A stretch of DNA of 51,292 nt from Parasutterella excrementihominis YIT 11859 (lineage in GTDB: Bacteria > Pseudomonadota > Gammaproteobacteria > Burkholderiales > Burkholderiaceae_F). The stretch is taken from positions 37,604 through 88,895 of the forward strand of contig NZ_GL883707.1 in NCBI RefSeq assembly GCF_000205025.1, given 5' to 3'. Shown here piece after piece: positions 9,538 through 17,767 of this stretch. The notes beneath the pieces were generated by a model. It saw only the letters and a program-made list of their open reading frames with translations. It was not told the origin of the DNA and searched no databases. Position numbers and translations under genes: made by a program. Within the stretch, counting starts at the first letter, position 1; each line of letters begins with the position of its first letter.

Positions 9538-10770
9538 ATGAACTCTTCAGACGGGATGTTGATTGTCAACGTGTCGGCAATCCAGGCAGTAGCGATTGCA
9601 GCGGTGACCTATTATTTCGGAGCTTGGCTGCGCAAAAAAGTTCCGTTTTTAGAAAAGTACTCCGTGCCGAGTCCGGTCGTGGGGGGTATGTTGGTTGCAC
9701 TGGTACTTTCCTGCCTGGAATATTTCCATTTCATGAAAGTCAACTTTGACACCTCATTGCAGACGCTTTTAATGCTGGCTTTCTTTACGACAATCGGCCT
9801 GTCGGCCAGTCTGAAAATCGTTACGGAAGGCGGAAAGCTTTTAGTCTCGTTCTTATTTGTCATTACCATTCTTTGCGTTCTGCAGAACTTCTTGGGTATG
9901 GGCCTGGCAGAAATGATGGGATTGGATTTCCATTACGGTCTGCTGGCCGGTTCGGTTTCAATGATGGGCGGTCTAGGAACGTCTGCGGCTTTCGGTCCGT
10001 ATTTTGAACAGACTTACGGCGTACAGGGCGGAACGGCAGTGGCCATTACGGCAGCCACTTTCGGCATGGTAGTGGCTTTGCTCATCGGTGCACCGTTTGC
10101 CGAGTGGCTCATTCGTAAGTACAAAGTCATTACTCCGAAAGAAGTTGATACGCCGGAGCCGGAACTGCATATTCCGGAAGATCTGGAAACGACAGTTGTT
10201 GAAGGAGAGAAAGATCCGACTTATACGCCGCAGCTGCTGAAGGCTGGAACGATCGTTGCCATCTGTATGGGTCTCGGTGCCGTTTTATCTCAGTACATGG
10301 GGCAGTACATCACGCTTCCGGCATATATTGGATCCATGATCGTGGCAGCAATCGTCAGAAACGTCGGAGATTTCTCCGGCAAATACACGGTCGAAGGCAA
10401 GGGAATGAACGCTATCGCCGAAATCAGCTTGGTGCTGTTCGTGACGATGGCCATTAATGGATTAAAGCTGCATGAACTTCTTAATCTTGCGCTTCCGCTC
10501 ATGATCATTCTTGCCGGCCAAACCATCCTCATGGTGGTGTTTGCCTGGGCGATGTTCTTTATCTTCGGAAAAACCTACGACGCTGTGATGCTTTGCGCCG
10601 GCGGCATCGGTTTCTCCATGGGTTCGACGGCAAACGGCTTAGCCAATATGCAGGCTATTGCCGAGAAATACGGTTCGAGCCCGAGGGCGTGGCTCATCAT
10701 TAGTTTGGTGGGAGCATTCCTCATCGACCTGATCAATGCGCTGTTAGTTACGTGGATGGGGGCTTGGTAA
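9538..10770 (+). CDS. gltS: GltS-family sodium/glutamate symporter
   Basis: A 410-residue inner-membrane carrier with ten or more hydrophobic segments. The pseudo-repeat typical of GltS is present: PSPVVGGMLVAL near residue 45, LMLAFFTTIGLSASL near 78, MMGGLGTSAAFG near 143, and in the second half FSMGSTANGLANMQA near 360. These match E. coli GltS closely. Known function: Na+-coupled glutamate uptake. AAGGA about ten bases before the ATG at 9538 supports the start. The location between the TetR gene and the FMN protein suggests that it may serve the same locus, possibly moving a carboxylate made there; this is inference. A hairpin at 10786-10812 follows it. Confidence 0.9.
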   Translation: MNSSDGMLIVNVSAIQAVAIAAVTYYFGAWLRKKVPFLEKYSVPSPVVGGMLVALVLSCLEYFHFMKVNFDTSLQTLLMLAFFTTIGLSASLKIVTEGGKLLVSFLFVITILCVLQNFLGMGLAEMMGLDFHYGLLAGSVSMMGGLGTSAAFGPYFEQTYGVQGGTAVAITAATFGMVVALLIGAPFAEWLIRKYKVITPKEVDTPEPELHIPEDLETTVVEGEKDPTYTPQLLKAGTIVAICMGLGAVLSQYMGQYITLPAYIGSMIVAAIVRNVGDFSGKYTVEGKGMNAIAEISLVLFVTMAINGLKLHELLNLALPLMIILAGQTILMVVFAWAMFFIFGKTYDAVMLCAGGIGFSMGSTANGLANMQAIAEKYGSSPRAWLIISLVGAFLIDLINALLVTWMGAW

Positions 10771-10785
10771 AAAGGCAGCTTTTTA

Positions 10786-10812
10786 GGCCCTGTTATCAAA
10801 CGTAACAGGGCC
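10786..10812 (+). terminator. Terminator hairpin after gltS
   Basis: A perfect 10-bp stem, GGCCCTGTTA (10786-10795) and TAACAGGGCC (10803-10812), followed by GAATTTC with little U tract. Confidence 0.7.
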
Positions 10813-10914
10813 GAATTTCAATTAATACGTAGTAACACTAATAATGCAAGTTAACGTCAAAATGAGCGTTGTTTTTCGTTTAGTGCCTTTCTTTTTCCAT
10901 AGAATAAATACGTT

Positions 10915-10932
10915 CGTCAAGTTTTCTTGACG
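10915..10932. promoter_or_regulatory. Palindrome upstream of the small FMN-binding protein
   Basis: CGTCAAG, TTTT, CTTGACG: a perfect 7-bp inverted repeat about 43 bp before the start codon. It may be a regulator site or a 5'-UTR hairpin. A related motif (GTC-TCTT-GAC) occurs at 28296-28313 before another flavoprotein gene. Confidence 0.45.
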
Positions 10933-10974
10933 GTCTACTTAAAAATTATTTTATTTTTAATGGAGTTAAATCCG

Positions 10975-11301
10975 ATGAAAAAACTCGTACTCTTGCTCGC
11001 CAGCTTCTGCTTGATGACCGCCGCTTCTGCTGCCTACAAAGACGGCACATACGAAGGTCAGGGCGATGGCAACCACGGTAAGATCGATGTTTCCGTCGTT
11101 ATCAAAGGCGGCAAGATTGCCGATATTAAGGTCCTCAAACACACTGAAACCGACATGATCATTCAGGCTCCGATCGACAACATGATCCCTGAAATCATTA
11201 AGAAGAACGGCACTAAGGGTGTTGAAACTATCGCCGGAGCAACAAACTCCTCCAAGGGTATCCTTGCCGGTGTTAACGCTGCTCTTGCCAAAGCTCAGTA
11301 A
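10975..11301 (+). CDS. Small exported FMN-binding-domain protein
   Basis: 108 residues from the ATG at 10975, which has GGAG nine bases upstream; the frame is open further left. A signal peptide of about 20 residues ends near ASA, and the rest is one FMN-binding domain. The flavinylation motif is GATNS (88-92), where FMN would be attached to Ser92 by an ApbE-type enzyme. It is the stand-alone equivalent of the N-terminal domain of the UrdA-type reductase at 4897: both share the [14 protein letters not shown]-like start and IAGAT..SSKG. I infer an electron carrier that donates to periplasmic flavoproteins lacking their own FMN or heme domain, such as those at 26727 and 28376. Single gene with its own terminator. 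Confidence 0.87.
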   Translation: MKKLVLLLASFCLMTAASAAYKDGTYEGQGDGNHGKIDVSVVIKGGKIADIKVLKHTETDMIIQAPIDNMIPEIIKKNGTKGVETIAGATNSSKGILAGVNAALAKAQ

Positions 11302-11342
11302 TTTCTGCTGAACAGTCTTTCTTCGAAAGAAGAATGAACTCA

Positions 11343-11373
11343 GGGGGTCTCTTGCGGGGCCTCCTTTATTTTT
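11343..11373 (+). terminator. Rho-independent terminator
   Basis: GGGGGTC (11343-11349) pairs with GGCCTCC (11358-11364), followed by TTTATTTTT. Confidence 0.8.
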
Positions 11374-11650
11374 GCTCAAAATTTTCTCTTTTCTAAAGTC
11401 TGACGAATCTCAGTAAAAACAAGGCTTCATATTCGTTGGCATATAACACTAAGATGTTAATATCAACAACTGTGTTTGATTGCAGACGGTCAAGATTTGA
11501 TTAGCTGTATAACTTGTCCGAAAATCCCTCTTCCTTGCGCAAAAAAGATGCGTAGGTCATAGATATTTTCGGTATGGATTCAAACAACGGTATTTGTCTT
11601 GGACGCATCCGGCCGAGCGCTGTTTTATCAGTCGGGAAAGAGAGAAAAAA

Positions 11651-12133
11651 ATGGGTCAGGCTAAAAATACAATTTTGATTGTGGATGACGTCGAGCTGAA
11701 TCGAGACGTCCTGTCTATCATGTTCTCTCAAAGACATGAGATCGAATTTGCCGAAAGCGGTCCTGAGGCGCTGGACATTCTCCGCAAGAAAAAAGAAGAC
11801 ATCTGTGCCATCCTTCTTGACTATGTCATGCCTGAGATGGACGGTTTAACCTTTTTGGAGGAGGCGATCAAAGAAGGATTAGTGGAGAGCATTCCTGTCT
11901 TTCTGATTACGGCATCCTTAGAGCATGACGTTGTGCATCGTGCTTATTCGCTGGGCGTGGCTGACTATATTCAGCGTCCGATTTCTCCGTACATCGCTCA
12001 GCGCCGTATAGAGAACATTATTGATTTATTTAAGACACGTGCAGCTTACAAGAAACTTCTTGAGATTAACAGAACGCTTTTAGAACGTCTGAGCGAAGTC
12101 GATGACTCCATTACCGACGTCCGAAATCCTTAA
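11651..12133 (+). CDS. Orphan single-domain response regulator (CheY-like)
   Basis: 160 residues from the ATG at 11651; the frame is open upstream to 11594 but those residues do not belong to a receiver fold. The receiver domain covers about 7-125: acidic pair Asp12/Asp13, phospho-acceptor Asp57 in ILLDYVMPEMDG, and Thr87. The usually invariant Lys before Pro is Arg109 (YIQRPISP). A charged helix of about 35 residues follows, probably a short coiled coil. There is no output domain and no kinase next to it. It could act by protein-protein contact, or as part of a multi-protein system encoded elsewhere. The Lys-to-Arg change may alter phosphorylation-induced switching. Confidence 0.83.
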   Translation: MGQAKNTILIVDDVELNRDVLSIMFSQRHEIEFAESGPEALDILRKKKEDICAILLDYVMPEMDGLTFLEEAIKEGLVESIPVFLITASLEHDVVHRAYSLGVADYIQRPISPYIAQRRIENIIDLFKTRAAYKKLLEINRTLLERLSEVDDSITDVRNP

Positions 12134-12180
12134 TAACTATTGAAGAAACCAAGCGACCGGAGAAGATCCTCTGGTTATTG

Positions 12181-13185
12181 TTATTCATCGTAATCACCGG
12201 TTTCTCTTTCTAAATATTCCTTTTGACTGAGCGTGATCTGAGCATCGTTCTTCCACATGGTCACCCAGCCGTCCAGCATCCTGGAATCCTGGATGTCAAC
12301 TTCCAGACGCCAGGTTCCGTCTTCTTTTTTAAGCAATTTCTGAGAAGTGTTGAAAGGCGTTTCCTCTAAGTTCTTTGCCGTGACATCGCTCTTGAACTCC
12401 AATATCCAGTGGACCCATTCTCCATTGCTGTAATTAAAGTGACGGTCGTGAATGTAAGACTGGAGATCAAACTCTTCCGGGCGGTGCGCATCAAAAGAGG
12501 TGACTTCAGCCTTTTTGAAACGATGAAGCGCCAGATGGACGACGTTGTCGAAATGATCGAACTGACAAATTAAGTAGAGTCGGACATCTTGCTGAACCAG
12601 GGCAAGAGGAGAGATAACGGCGCTCGTGGTTTTGCCGTTCATGTTGGTGTATTCGATTCTGAGTTTCTTTTCCGAATACAACGCTTCGGAGACCGCATCA
12701 AAGATTCTCGGAAGTACCTTGGAAGGCATTTGCGGAATTGAGGATGAAATGACGCAGACTTTGTTGAGCCATTGATTTTCTTTGGCGTTCGAACCTTTTT
12801 CCTTGAGCATTTCGGAAGCCGCATCAAATAAGAATCCCAACGATTTGAGGACGGTTCCCGGAATCTGATACTTCATGTGCTCCTGCGCAATTCTCAGAAG
12901 CAGACATTCATTCGGTTTTAAGTGAATATTGTCGGTGATGGAATCCGTGCGTTCTCTTCGGTAACCGTAGGCATTTCCTCGGTCGTCGCGCACCAAACCG
13001 TATTTACCGCAGTCATACATTTGCTTCAAGTAACGCTGCAGTGACCGCCTGCTGACATCAATGTTTGCGGATGCCAAAGAATTAAGAATGTCGTCCACCG
13101 AGACAAACCGTTTGCTCAGCGGTATTCGATTGAGAATCTCCAAAATGATCGATGCTTCTTCTTTTTTATCGTGTTTTCTTCCCAT
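12181..13185 (-). CDS. WYL-domain transcriptional regulator
   Basis: 334 residues from the ATG at 13185, which is preceded by AAGG and GGAG; a TTG at 13206 would add seven residues. The N-terminal winged helix-turn-helix (about 8-85) contains VDDILNSLASANIDVSRRSLQRYLKQM. The middle and C-terminal region fits the WYL sensor domain (about 150-225, e.g. KLRIEYTNMNGKTTSAVISPLALVQQ) and its C-terminal extension. WYL domains bind nucleotide or nucleic-acid ligands, and WYL regulators often control phage-defence or DNA-damage genes. It is divergent from the double-AAA ATPase at 13310 with a 124-bp shared promoter region, so it probably controls that gene. Confidence 0.82.
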   Translation of the reverse strand: MGRKHDKKEEASIILEILNRIPLSKRFVSVDDILNSLASANIDVSRRSLQRYLKQMYDCGKYGLVRDDRGNAYGYRRERTDSITDNIHLKPNECLLLRIAQEHMKYQIPGTVLKSLGFLFDAASEMLKEKGSNAKENQWLNKVCVISSSIPQMPSKVLPRIFDAVSEALYSEKKLRIEYTNMNGKTTSAVISPLALVQQDVRLYLICQFDHFDNVVHLALHRFKKAEVTSFDAHRPEEFDLQSYIHDRHFNYSNGEWVHWILEFKSDVTAKNLEETPFNTSQKLLKKEDGTWRLEVDIQDSRMLDGWVTMWKNDAQITLSQKEYLERETGDYDE

Positions 13186-13309
13186 CCTTAGGCTCTCCAA
13201 GGTCAAATTTCTGTCGCAAGGCGCGTATTGATTTTTATTTTAATCGGTTTTACTGCGTCAATTTCTTTCGCTTCAAATGCAAAAATAACAACATAGAAGG
13301 AGAACAAAA

Positions 13310-15529
13310 ATGCCTCGCAGAAGAACAAGTGTCTTTGAAAAAATGTTTAGTGATAACCGTCTTCGTTCTATTCCGGATTCAGAACAGCAGGGTACCTTGT
13401 GTGTTGAATATTGGACATCCAAGATTTTGATCGAACTCTCCGGCTATAAATCGTTGGAACTCGATGATGTGCAGGAGATGGCAAATATCCGAGTGGTCAA
13501 GGCGTGGCAGCAGGAAATCGAAAACGACGTTTCGGAACTTTACGAACTTAAAGGAAAAGAAGAAGGCGACACTGAATTACTTGACGATGCAGGAGACAGT
13601 GTTTTTAGTCGATACAAATCTGTGAAAACAGAGCTTAGAAAGCGCATCGACAATCCTCCAGTTTCCATGAAGAAGGTTTATCGCAACATTAAGAAAGAGA
13701 TTGATTTGCACGGTTTCTACCCGAAAGGTTTTGCGGCTAATCTTGAACTCATCAAAGAAGCCTATGACCTTTCCGAAGATGAAGGTCTAGTCACCGCCTT
13801 CATCTTCTTCACTCTTGCCTATCGAAACTTGAGAAGAGCCCTGAACTCTTTCAGTTATTCCGACCGCGGCTTTTTCCTCGTGCTGGAGGTCATCGCAAAA
13901 ACGTTGGGCCTGCCTTTGGAAAAGGTCCAAGAAATGCTCGGGCCGGATGGCAAACTTATCCGAATGGCAATCTTCGGCGTAGACAGAGAGTCTTCTAATA
14001 TTGATTTCGAGGACTACTTTGAATCCAAATCCGGTATTTCCTTCTTTGATCTCTTCTTCGGGAAAATCGAAAAGAAGCAGCTTGTAAGTTCAATCCTCAC
14101 TCCTTGCAACAAGTCTCGTCTCACGCTCGAAGACGTCAAGTATCTACCTGTGATTGACTCTTTAGTCGTTCCGTTTTTAAAGGGGATTAAAGATGAAGGC
14201 CCCAGAGGCGTCAATGTTCTTTTGTATGGTCCTCCTGGTTCTGGAAAGACGGAATTAGGAAAACTTTTGATTGAACAAGCCGGTAAAAAAGCTTACACAT
14301 TAAAACTCGGAAGAGAGGAAAAGGTTTTGGCTTGCTGGGAACGAGCCTGCAAGTTAAGTCGGAACGACGCCGTCACGGCAATTCTGATTGATGAAGCGGA
14401 TGACGTTTTCAACAGCGATCTGGTCCAAGGAACGACTGATCGTACAAACAAAGCGCGCATCAATACCGCACTCGAAAACACTAAAAAGCTGACCGTGTGG
14501 ACAACGAACTCTCTGCGTTCTATGGATGCTGCCATTATCAGAAGATTTCATTTTGTCCTAAAGGTTGGTTATCCGCCTCGAGCTCAAATGGAGAAGCTCG
14601 CACAAGGAGCATTGGCCAAATCTTTGTCTGAAGAAAACATTAGTCGTCTGGTGAATACGGAAAATCTTTCTCCGGCACTTGTCGCTCAAGTCGGAGAGAT
14701 CGTGGACAACCTCCAAGGTAATAAAGTTAAGTTTCCGGAAGACTCTTTGATGGCTCTTCTCGAAGATATTCTCAAAGCACAAGGTTTTGGAAAACTGGCT
14801 GCCGCGACGAAGAAAATCGGAAAGTTCGACCCTGCTTTAAGCAACTCCGATACAGATCTGGAAGCTTTATCGAAAGGCCTCAAAGAAGCGGGCGCCGGAA
14901 GGTTATGTCTTTACGGTCCCCCGGGCACGGGCAAGACAGAATTTTGTCATTGGCTCGCAAAGAAGCTTGAACGCCCTCTCATCATGAAAAAAGCGTCGGA
15001 TCTTCTGAACTGCTATGTCGGCGGTACAGAACACAATATCGCCGCTGCCTTTGAAGAAGCAAAAAGAGAAAATGCCGTTCTACTCTTTGATGAAATTGAT
15101 TCTTTCCTTCAAGATCGAAGAACCGCGAATCATTCCTGGGAAGTTACGCAAGTCAACGAATTTTTGACTCAGATGGAGTCTTATGAAGGCTACCTTGTGG
15201 CAACAACGAACCTTTTGGATCTGATGGATAACGCTTGTCTGAGAAGATTCGACTTGAAGGCCAAACTCGAATACATGACTGATGATCAGGCAGAAGAAAT
15301 GTACAGAAGACTGGCTCAGAAGTGGAAATTCTCTGTCGGAAACGAAGTGAACAATCTGCGGAAGATCAGAAATCTTTCCCCGGGAGATTTTGCGGCTATC
15401 GACAGAAGACTTCGTTTTACCAAAGCTGTTTCCGGAGAAAAGATTGTCGACATGCTGAAAGTTGAAACTCAACTGAAGGAAGGCCAGATGTCTTCTTCCA
15501 GAAGAACCATCGGATTCCTGGATAACTAA
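13310..15529 (+). CDS. Tandem AAA ATPase of unknown role
   Basis: 739 residues with AAGGAG before the start. The first ~290 residues are helical and charged, and I do not recognise them. AAA domain 1: Walker A GPPGSGKT at 307-314, Walker B ILIDEADD, arginine-finger region IIRRFHF. AAA domain 2: Walker A GPPGTGKT at 536-543, Walker B VLLFDEID, and LRRFDL. Both domains keep the Walker B Glu, so both look able to hydrolyse ATP. The order resembles Cdc48/VCP-type unfoldases, but the N-domain is different and no protease, nuclease or effector gene is adjacent. The divergent WYL regulator hints at a stress or defence role; this is inference. Confidence 0.82.
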   Translation: MPRRRTSVFEKMFSDNRLRSIPDSEQQGTLCVEYWTSKILIELSGYKSLELDDVQEMANIRVVKAWQQEIENDVSELYELKGKEEGDTELLDDAGDSVFSRYKSVKTELRKRIDNPPVSMKKVYRNIKKEIDLHGFYPKGFAANLELIKEAYDLSEDEGLVTAFIFFTLAYRNLRRALNSFSYSDRGFFLVLEVIAKTLGLPLEKVQEMLGPDGKLIRMAIFGVDRESSNIDFEDYFESKSGISFFDLFFGKIEKKQLVSSILTPCNKSRLTLEDVKYLPVIDSLVVPFLKGIKDEGPRGVNVLLYGPPGSGKTELGKLLIEQAGKKAYTLKLGREEKVLACWERACKLSRNDAVTAILIDEADDVFNSDLVQGTTDRTNKARINTALENTKKLTVWTTNSLRSMDAAIIRRFHFVLKVGYPPRAQMEKLAQGALAKSLSEENISRLVNTENLSPALVAQVGEIVDNLQGNKVKFPEDSLMALLEDILKAQGFGKLAAATKKIGKFDPALSNSDTDLEALSKGLKEAGAGRLCLYGPPGTGKTEFCHWLAKKLERPLIMKKASDLLNCYVGGTEHNIAAAFEEAKRENAVLLFDEIDSFLQDRRTANHSWEVTQVNEFLTQMESYEGYLVATTNLLDLMDNACLRRFDLKAKLEYMTDDQAEEMYRRLAQKWKFSVGNEVNNLRKIRNLSPGDFAAIDRRLRFTKAVSGEKIVDMLKVETQLKEGQMSSSRRTIGFLDN

Positions 15530-15563
15530 TGAAATTAAGCTATGGTCGCTTTGAAAAAATAAA

Positions 15564-15610
15564 GCGGCCATTAGCTTGGCCGCAAAAACTCCCGAGGAGA
15601 GGCGGGAGTT
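15564..15610 (-). terminator. Double terminator, chiefly for the minus-strand cytochrome-flavoprotein operon
   Basis: Hairpin AACTCCCG (15587-15594) with CGGGAGTT (15603-15610) is followed on the minus strand by a T run. A second hairpin, GCGGCCA (15564-15570) with TGGCCGC (15577-15583), is followed on the minus strand by TTTATTTTTT. The plus-strand ATPase gene ends at 15529 and may share them. Confidence 0.78.
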
Positions 15611-15640
15611 CAAAAATAGTTTGACAATTTTTAGGAATGA

Positions 15641-15997
15641 TTAAGGTACAGCCATATCAAAGCGTTTGTCTTCTGCGTTCTTGTGGCACTGACGGCAGTA
15701 GAGAACGCTTTGTTCGTGTTCTTTATGGCAAAGTGTGCAGCGAAGCTGTCCGGCATGAGAATCATGCGGGTTTAAAGCTACTTTCTTTGCGGCAGAAGCA
15801 GCGGCTAAGTCCTGGTAGTTATGGCATTTCATACAAGCCTTGGACTTGGCAGCGGCAACCGGAGCGGAAGAGTTGTGACACTGTTCGCAAGTCACGCCTT
15901 TTTGCATGTGCTTTGCCATGGTGGGAGCAGCCTGAGCAGTACAGAAGGCGCCGGCTAACAGAATTGCTGCGGTGGTAATGAGGCGGTTAAATTTCAT
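15641..15997 (-). CDS. Exported tetraheme cytochrome c
   Basis: 118 residues with a signal peptide of about 23 residues (ending AQA). Four c-type heme motifs, CEQCH, CMKCH, CTLCH and CRQCH, with additional His residues for bis-His ligation. Size and spacing fit the tetraheme domain found at the N-terminus of Shewanella flavocytochrome c3 fumarate reductase, here as a separate protein. It follows the flavoprotein at 16050-17630 by 52 bp on the same strand. I infer that the two form a split flavocytochrome c, with the cytochrome passing electrons from the quinol pool to the flavoprotein. A GGAAG seven bases upstream is a good ribosome binding site. Confidence 0.92.
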   Translation of the reverse strand: MKFNRLITTAAILLAGAFCTAQAAPTMAKHMQKGVTCEQCHNSSAPVAAAKSKACMKCHNYQDLAAASAAKKVALNPHDSHAGQLRCTLCHKEHEQSVLYCRQCHKNAEDKRFDMAVP

Positions 15998-16049
15998 TTT
16001 TTTCTTCCGTTTTTAGACCCGGACCCTACGGTCCGGGCTTCTCTAGAAG

Positions 16050-17630
16050 TTACTTACCGGCTTTGACATCGGCAAGAGCGTTGTCAGCAGCTAAGCGGCC
16101 GCTGGTCATAGCGAACGAAGAGGCAGAGCCTTCGCAGCGGAGGTCGTAAGAAGAGTCATACAAACCGCCGATATCCTGACCGACGACATAGAGGTTGTCG
16201 ATCACGTCGCCCTGCGGATTCAGAGCCTGGAACTTCGGATTGACAGTGACGCCGCCCAAAGTTAGGAAGAATGCGCGGATGCCTTTCAGAGCATAGTACG
16301 GACCTTTTTCCATATTGAAAGTTGCAAGGTGTTCAGGCAGACGGCCGAATTCCGGATCTTTACCAGCTTTAGCGTATTCGTTCACCTTGTTCATTGTTTC
16401 TTTCAGGTTGGAAGCAGGTACGCCGATCTGTGCAGCTAGGTCGTCGATTGTGTCAGCCTTGAAAGCCCAACCTCTCTGCTGACCGATTTCGAAAGTCTTC
16501 GGAAGAGCCTTCAGAGGAACGCCGGCAAGAACGATGGCGTTGAACGGAAGCAAAGCGCCCTTGTTAACCAACTGATCATATTTCTGCTGGTCGATGATGT
16601 TGTACATTACGCCGCCGGCACTTGTCATGGCATTGTAGACATCAACGAAAACAGCACCACGGGATTCGTTGAAGAAGCGTTTGCCGTGCTGATCAACCCA
16701 GAGCCAGGGCTGAGCCAAAGCGCAGCGGCCTTGCTTGAGTTCATCAGCGCCCATGAACTGGTTGATCGGGGGCAGGTCGGCGAGGTACGGAGCGTTACCT
16801 GCAATGGTATGCATACCTTTAACGCCTGCACCGACTAACTGAGCCATTTGGATGCCGTCACCCGTACGGCCGTCACCGTTCTTACCGTCGGTTACAGGAC
16901 CGCGGTACCAAACCGGTTCAAACATACCTAGAGCAGAGGAGTCGTTCACGTACTTGGCGAGCATTTCTTTATTGGATTCGAAACCGCCGGTAGCGATAAT
17001 GACTTTCTTGGCCTTGACGATGACTTTTTCGCCTTCGCCGTCGACAGCTTCAACACCTACCACTTTACCGTTTTCAACGATCAGTTTCTTGGCCGGGGTT
17101 TCGGTGAGGATTGTGCCGCCTTTGGCGCGAACTTCCTTAGCGAAGCGCTGGATGATGCCGGCAGCACCGCCTTTGAACAAGTGCCATGTCATCAGGGATT
17201 CATCTTTCGGATACATGGTGCGGATGCCGCAGCATTTGACGCCTTTGTCCATAACCCAGTCTATGGTCTTTCCGGATTCTTCAATCAGAACACGAAGGAC
17301 GTGCGGGTCAGCGCGATAGTGATGGTACTGCAGAGCGGCAGTAAGAACCTGGTCAACGGTGGTGTTGATGTTGTGTTCCTTCTGATAACGGGTGCCGACG
17401 CCAAGACTTCCTTCAGGGAAGTTTCCGCCGCCGCCCAGGGCAGCTTCTTTTTCGAGGACGATCGGTTTAGCGCCTTGGTCAACTGCGCTCTGAGCTGCTG
17501 CCAAACCGGACAGGCCGCCCCCGATGATAACGAGGTCGGTCTCATAAACCTGCGTTGCGAATGCAGGAAGCGAGAAAGTGGTGAGTAAAGAGGCTGCGAT
17601 AGCAGATGTAAGCAGACTTCTACGAAGCAT
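16050..17630 (-). CDS. Exported FAD flavoprotein reductase subunit (fumarate-reductase family, diverged active site)
   Basis: 526 residues with a Sec signal peptide (about 25 residues, ending AFA). The dinucleotide-binding motif is LVIIGGGLSGLAA (about 33-45), and the C-terminal FAD motif is NLYVVGQDIGGLY. The protein has the flavocytochrome c / 3-ketosteroid-dehydrogenase-like fold. The catalytic His of fumarate reductases (HHTMGG) is replaced by FFLTLGG, and the Arg of NRLGGNA is in a different context (DLRCEGSAS). It is therefore unlikely to be a fumarate reductase; the acceptor is unknown. AAGGAG eight bases before the ATG supports the start. It forms an operon with the tetraheme cytochrome and is divergent from a LysR-type regulator, which probably senses the acceptor. 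Confidence 0.87.
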   Translation of the reverse strand: MLRRSLLTSAIAASLLTTFSLPAFATQVYETDLVIIGGGLSGLAAAQSAVDQGAKPIVLEKEAALGGGGNFPEGSLGVGTRYQKEHNINTTVDQVLTAALQYHHYRADPHVLRVLIEESGKTIDWVMDKGVKCCGIRTMYPKDESLMTWHLFKGGAAGIIQRFAKEVRAKGGTILTETPAKKLIVENGKVVGVEAVDGEGEKVIVKAKKVIIATGGFESNKEMLAKYVNDSSALGMFEPVWYRGPVTDGKNGDGRTGDGIQMAQLVGAGVKGMHTIAGNAPYLADLPPINQFMGADELKQGRCALAQPWLWVDQHGKRFFNESRGAVFVDVYNAMTSAGGVMYNIIDQQKYDQLVNKGALLPFNAIVLAGVPLKALPKTFEIGQQRGWAFKADTIDDLAAQIGVPASNLKETMNKVNEYAKAGKDPEFGRLPEHLATFNMEKGPYYALKGIRAFFLTLGGVTVNPKFQALNPQGDVIDNLYVVGQDIGGLYDSSYDLRCEGSASSFAMTSGRLAADNALADVKAGK

Positions 17631-17767
17631 CGTAATTCTCCTTGTTTTGTGGTTATTAAGTGGTGTACCGCTTGGTGTTTCTAGGAGTATCTTAAGCGTG
17701 CCTTATGGCGATATACTTTGCGCAAGTTGCACTCCTATCTTTGCATTGTTGACAAAGGGTTATCACT
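17631..17767. promoter_or_regulatory. Divergent promoter region, flavoprotein operon / LysR gene
   Basis: A 137-bp region between divergent starts, the usual arrangement for a LysR regulator and its target. An imperfect palindrome, AAGTGGTGTACCGCTT (about 17659-17674), is a possible binding site. No confident -35/-10 pair was assigned. Confidence 0.45.

Noticed and set aside
9531-9749. Short ORF overlapping the gltS start
   Set aside because: It is out of frame with gltS, has no family features and shares the same ribosome binding site.
11308-11315. AACAGTCT half-site after the FMN protein gene
   Set aside because: Only one half of the operator motif is present and no palindrome follows; probably chance.
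16050-17630. Labelling the exported flavoproteins as fumarate reductases
   Set aside because: The catalytic His and/or Arg contexts and the substrate-carboxylate residues differ in all three FAD-only proteins.
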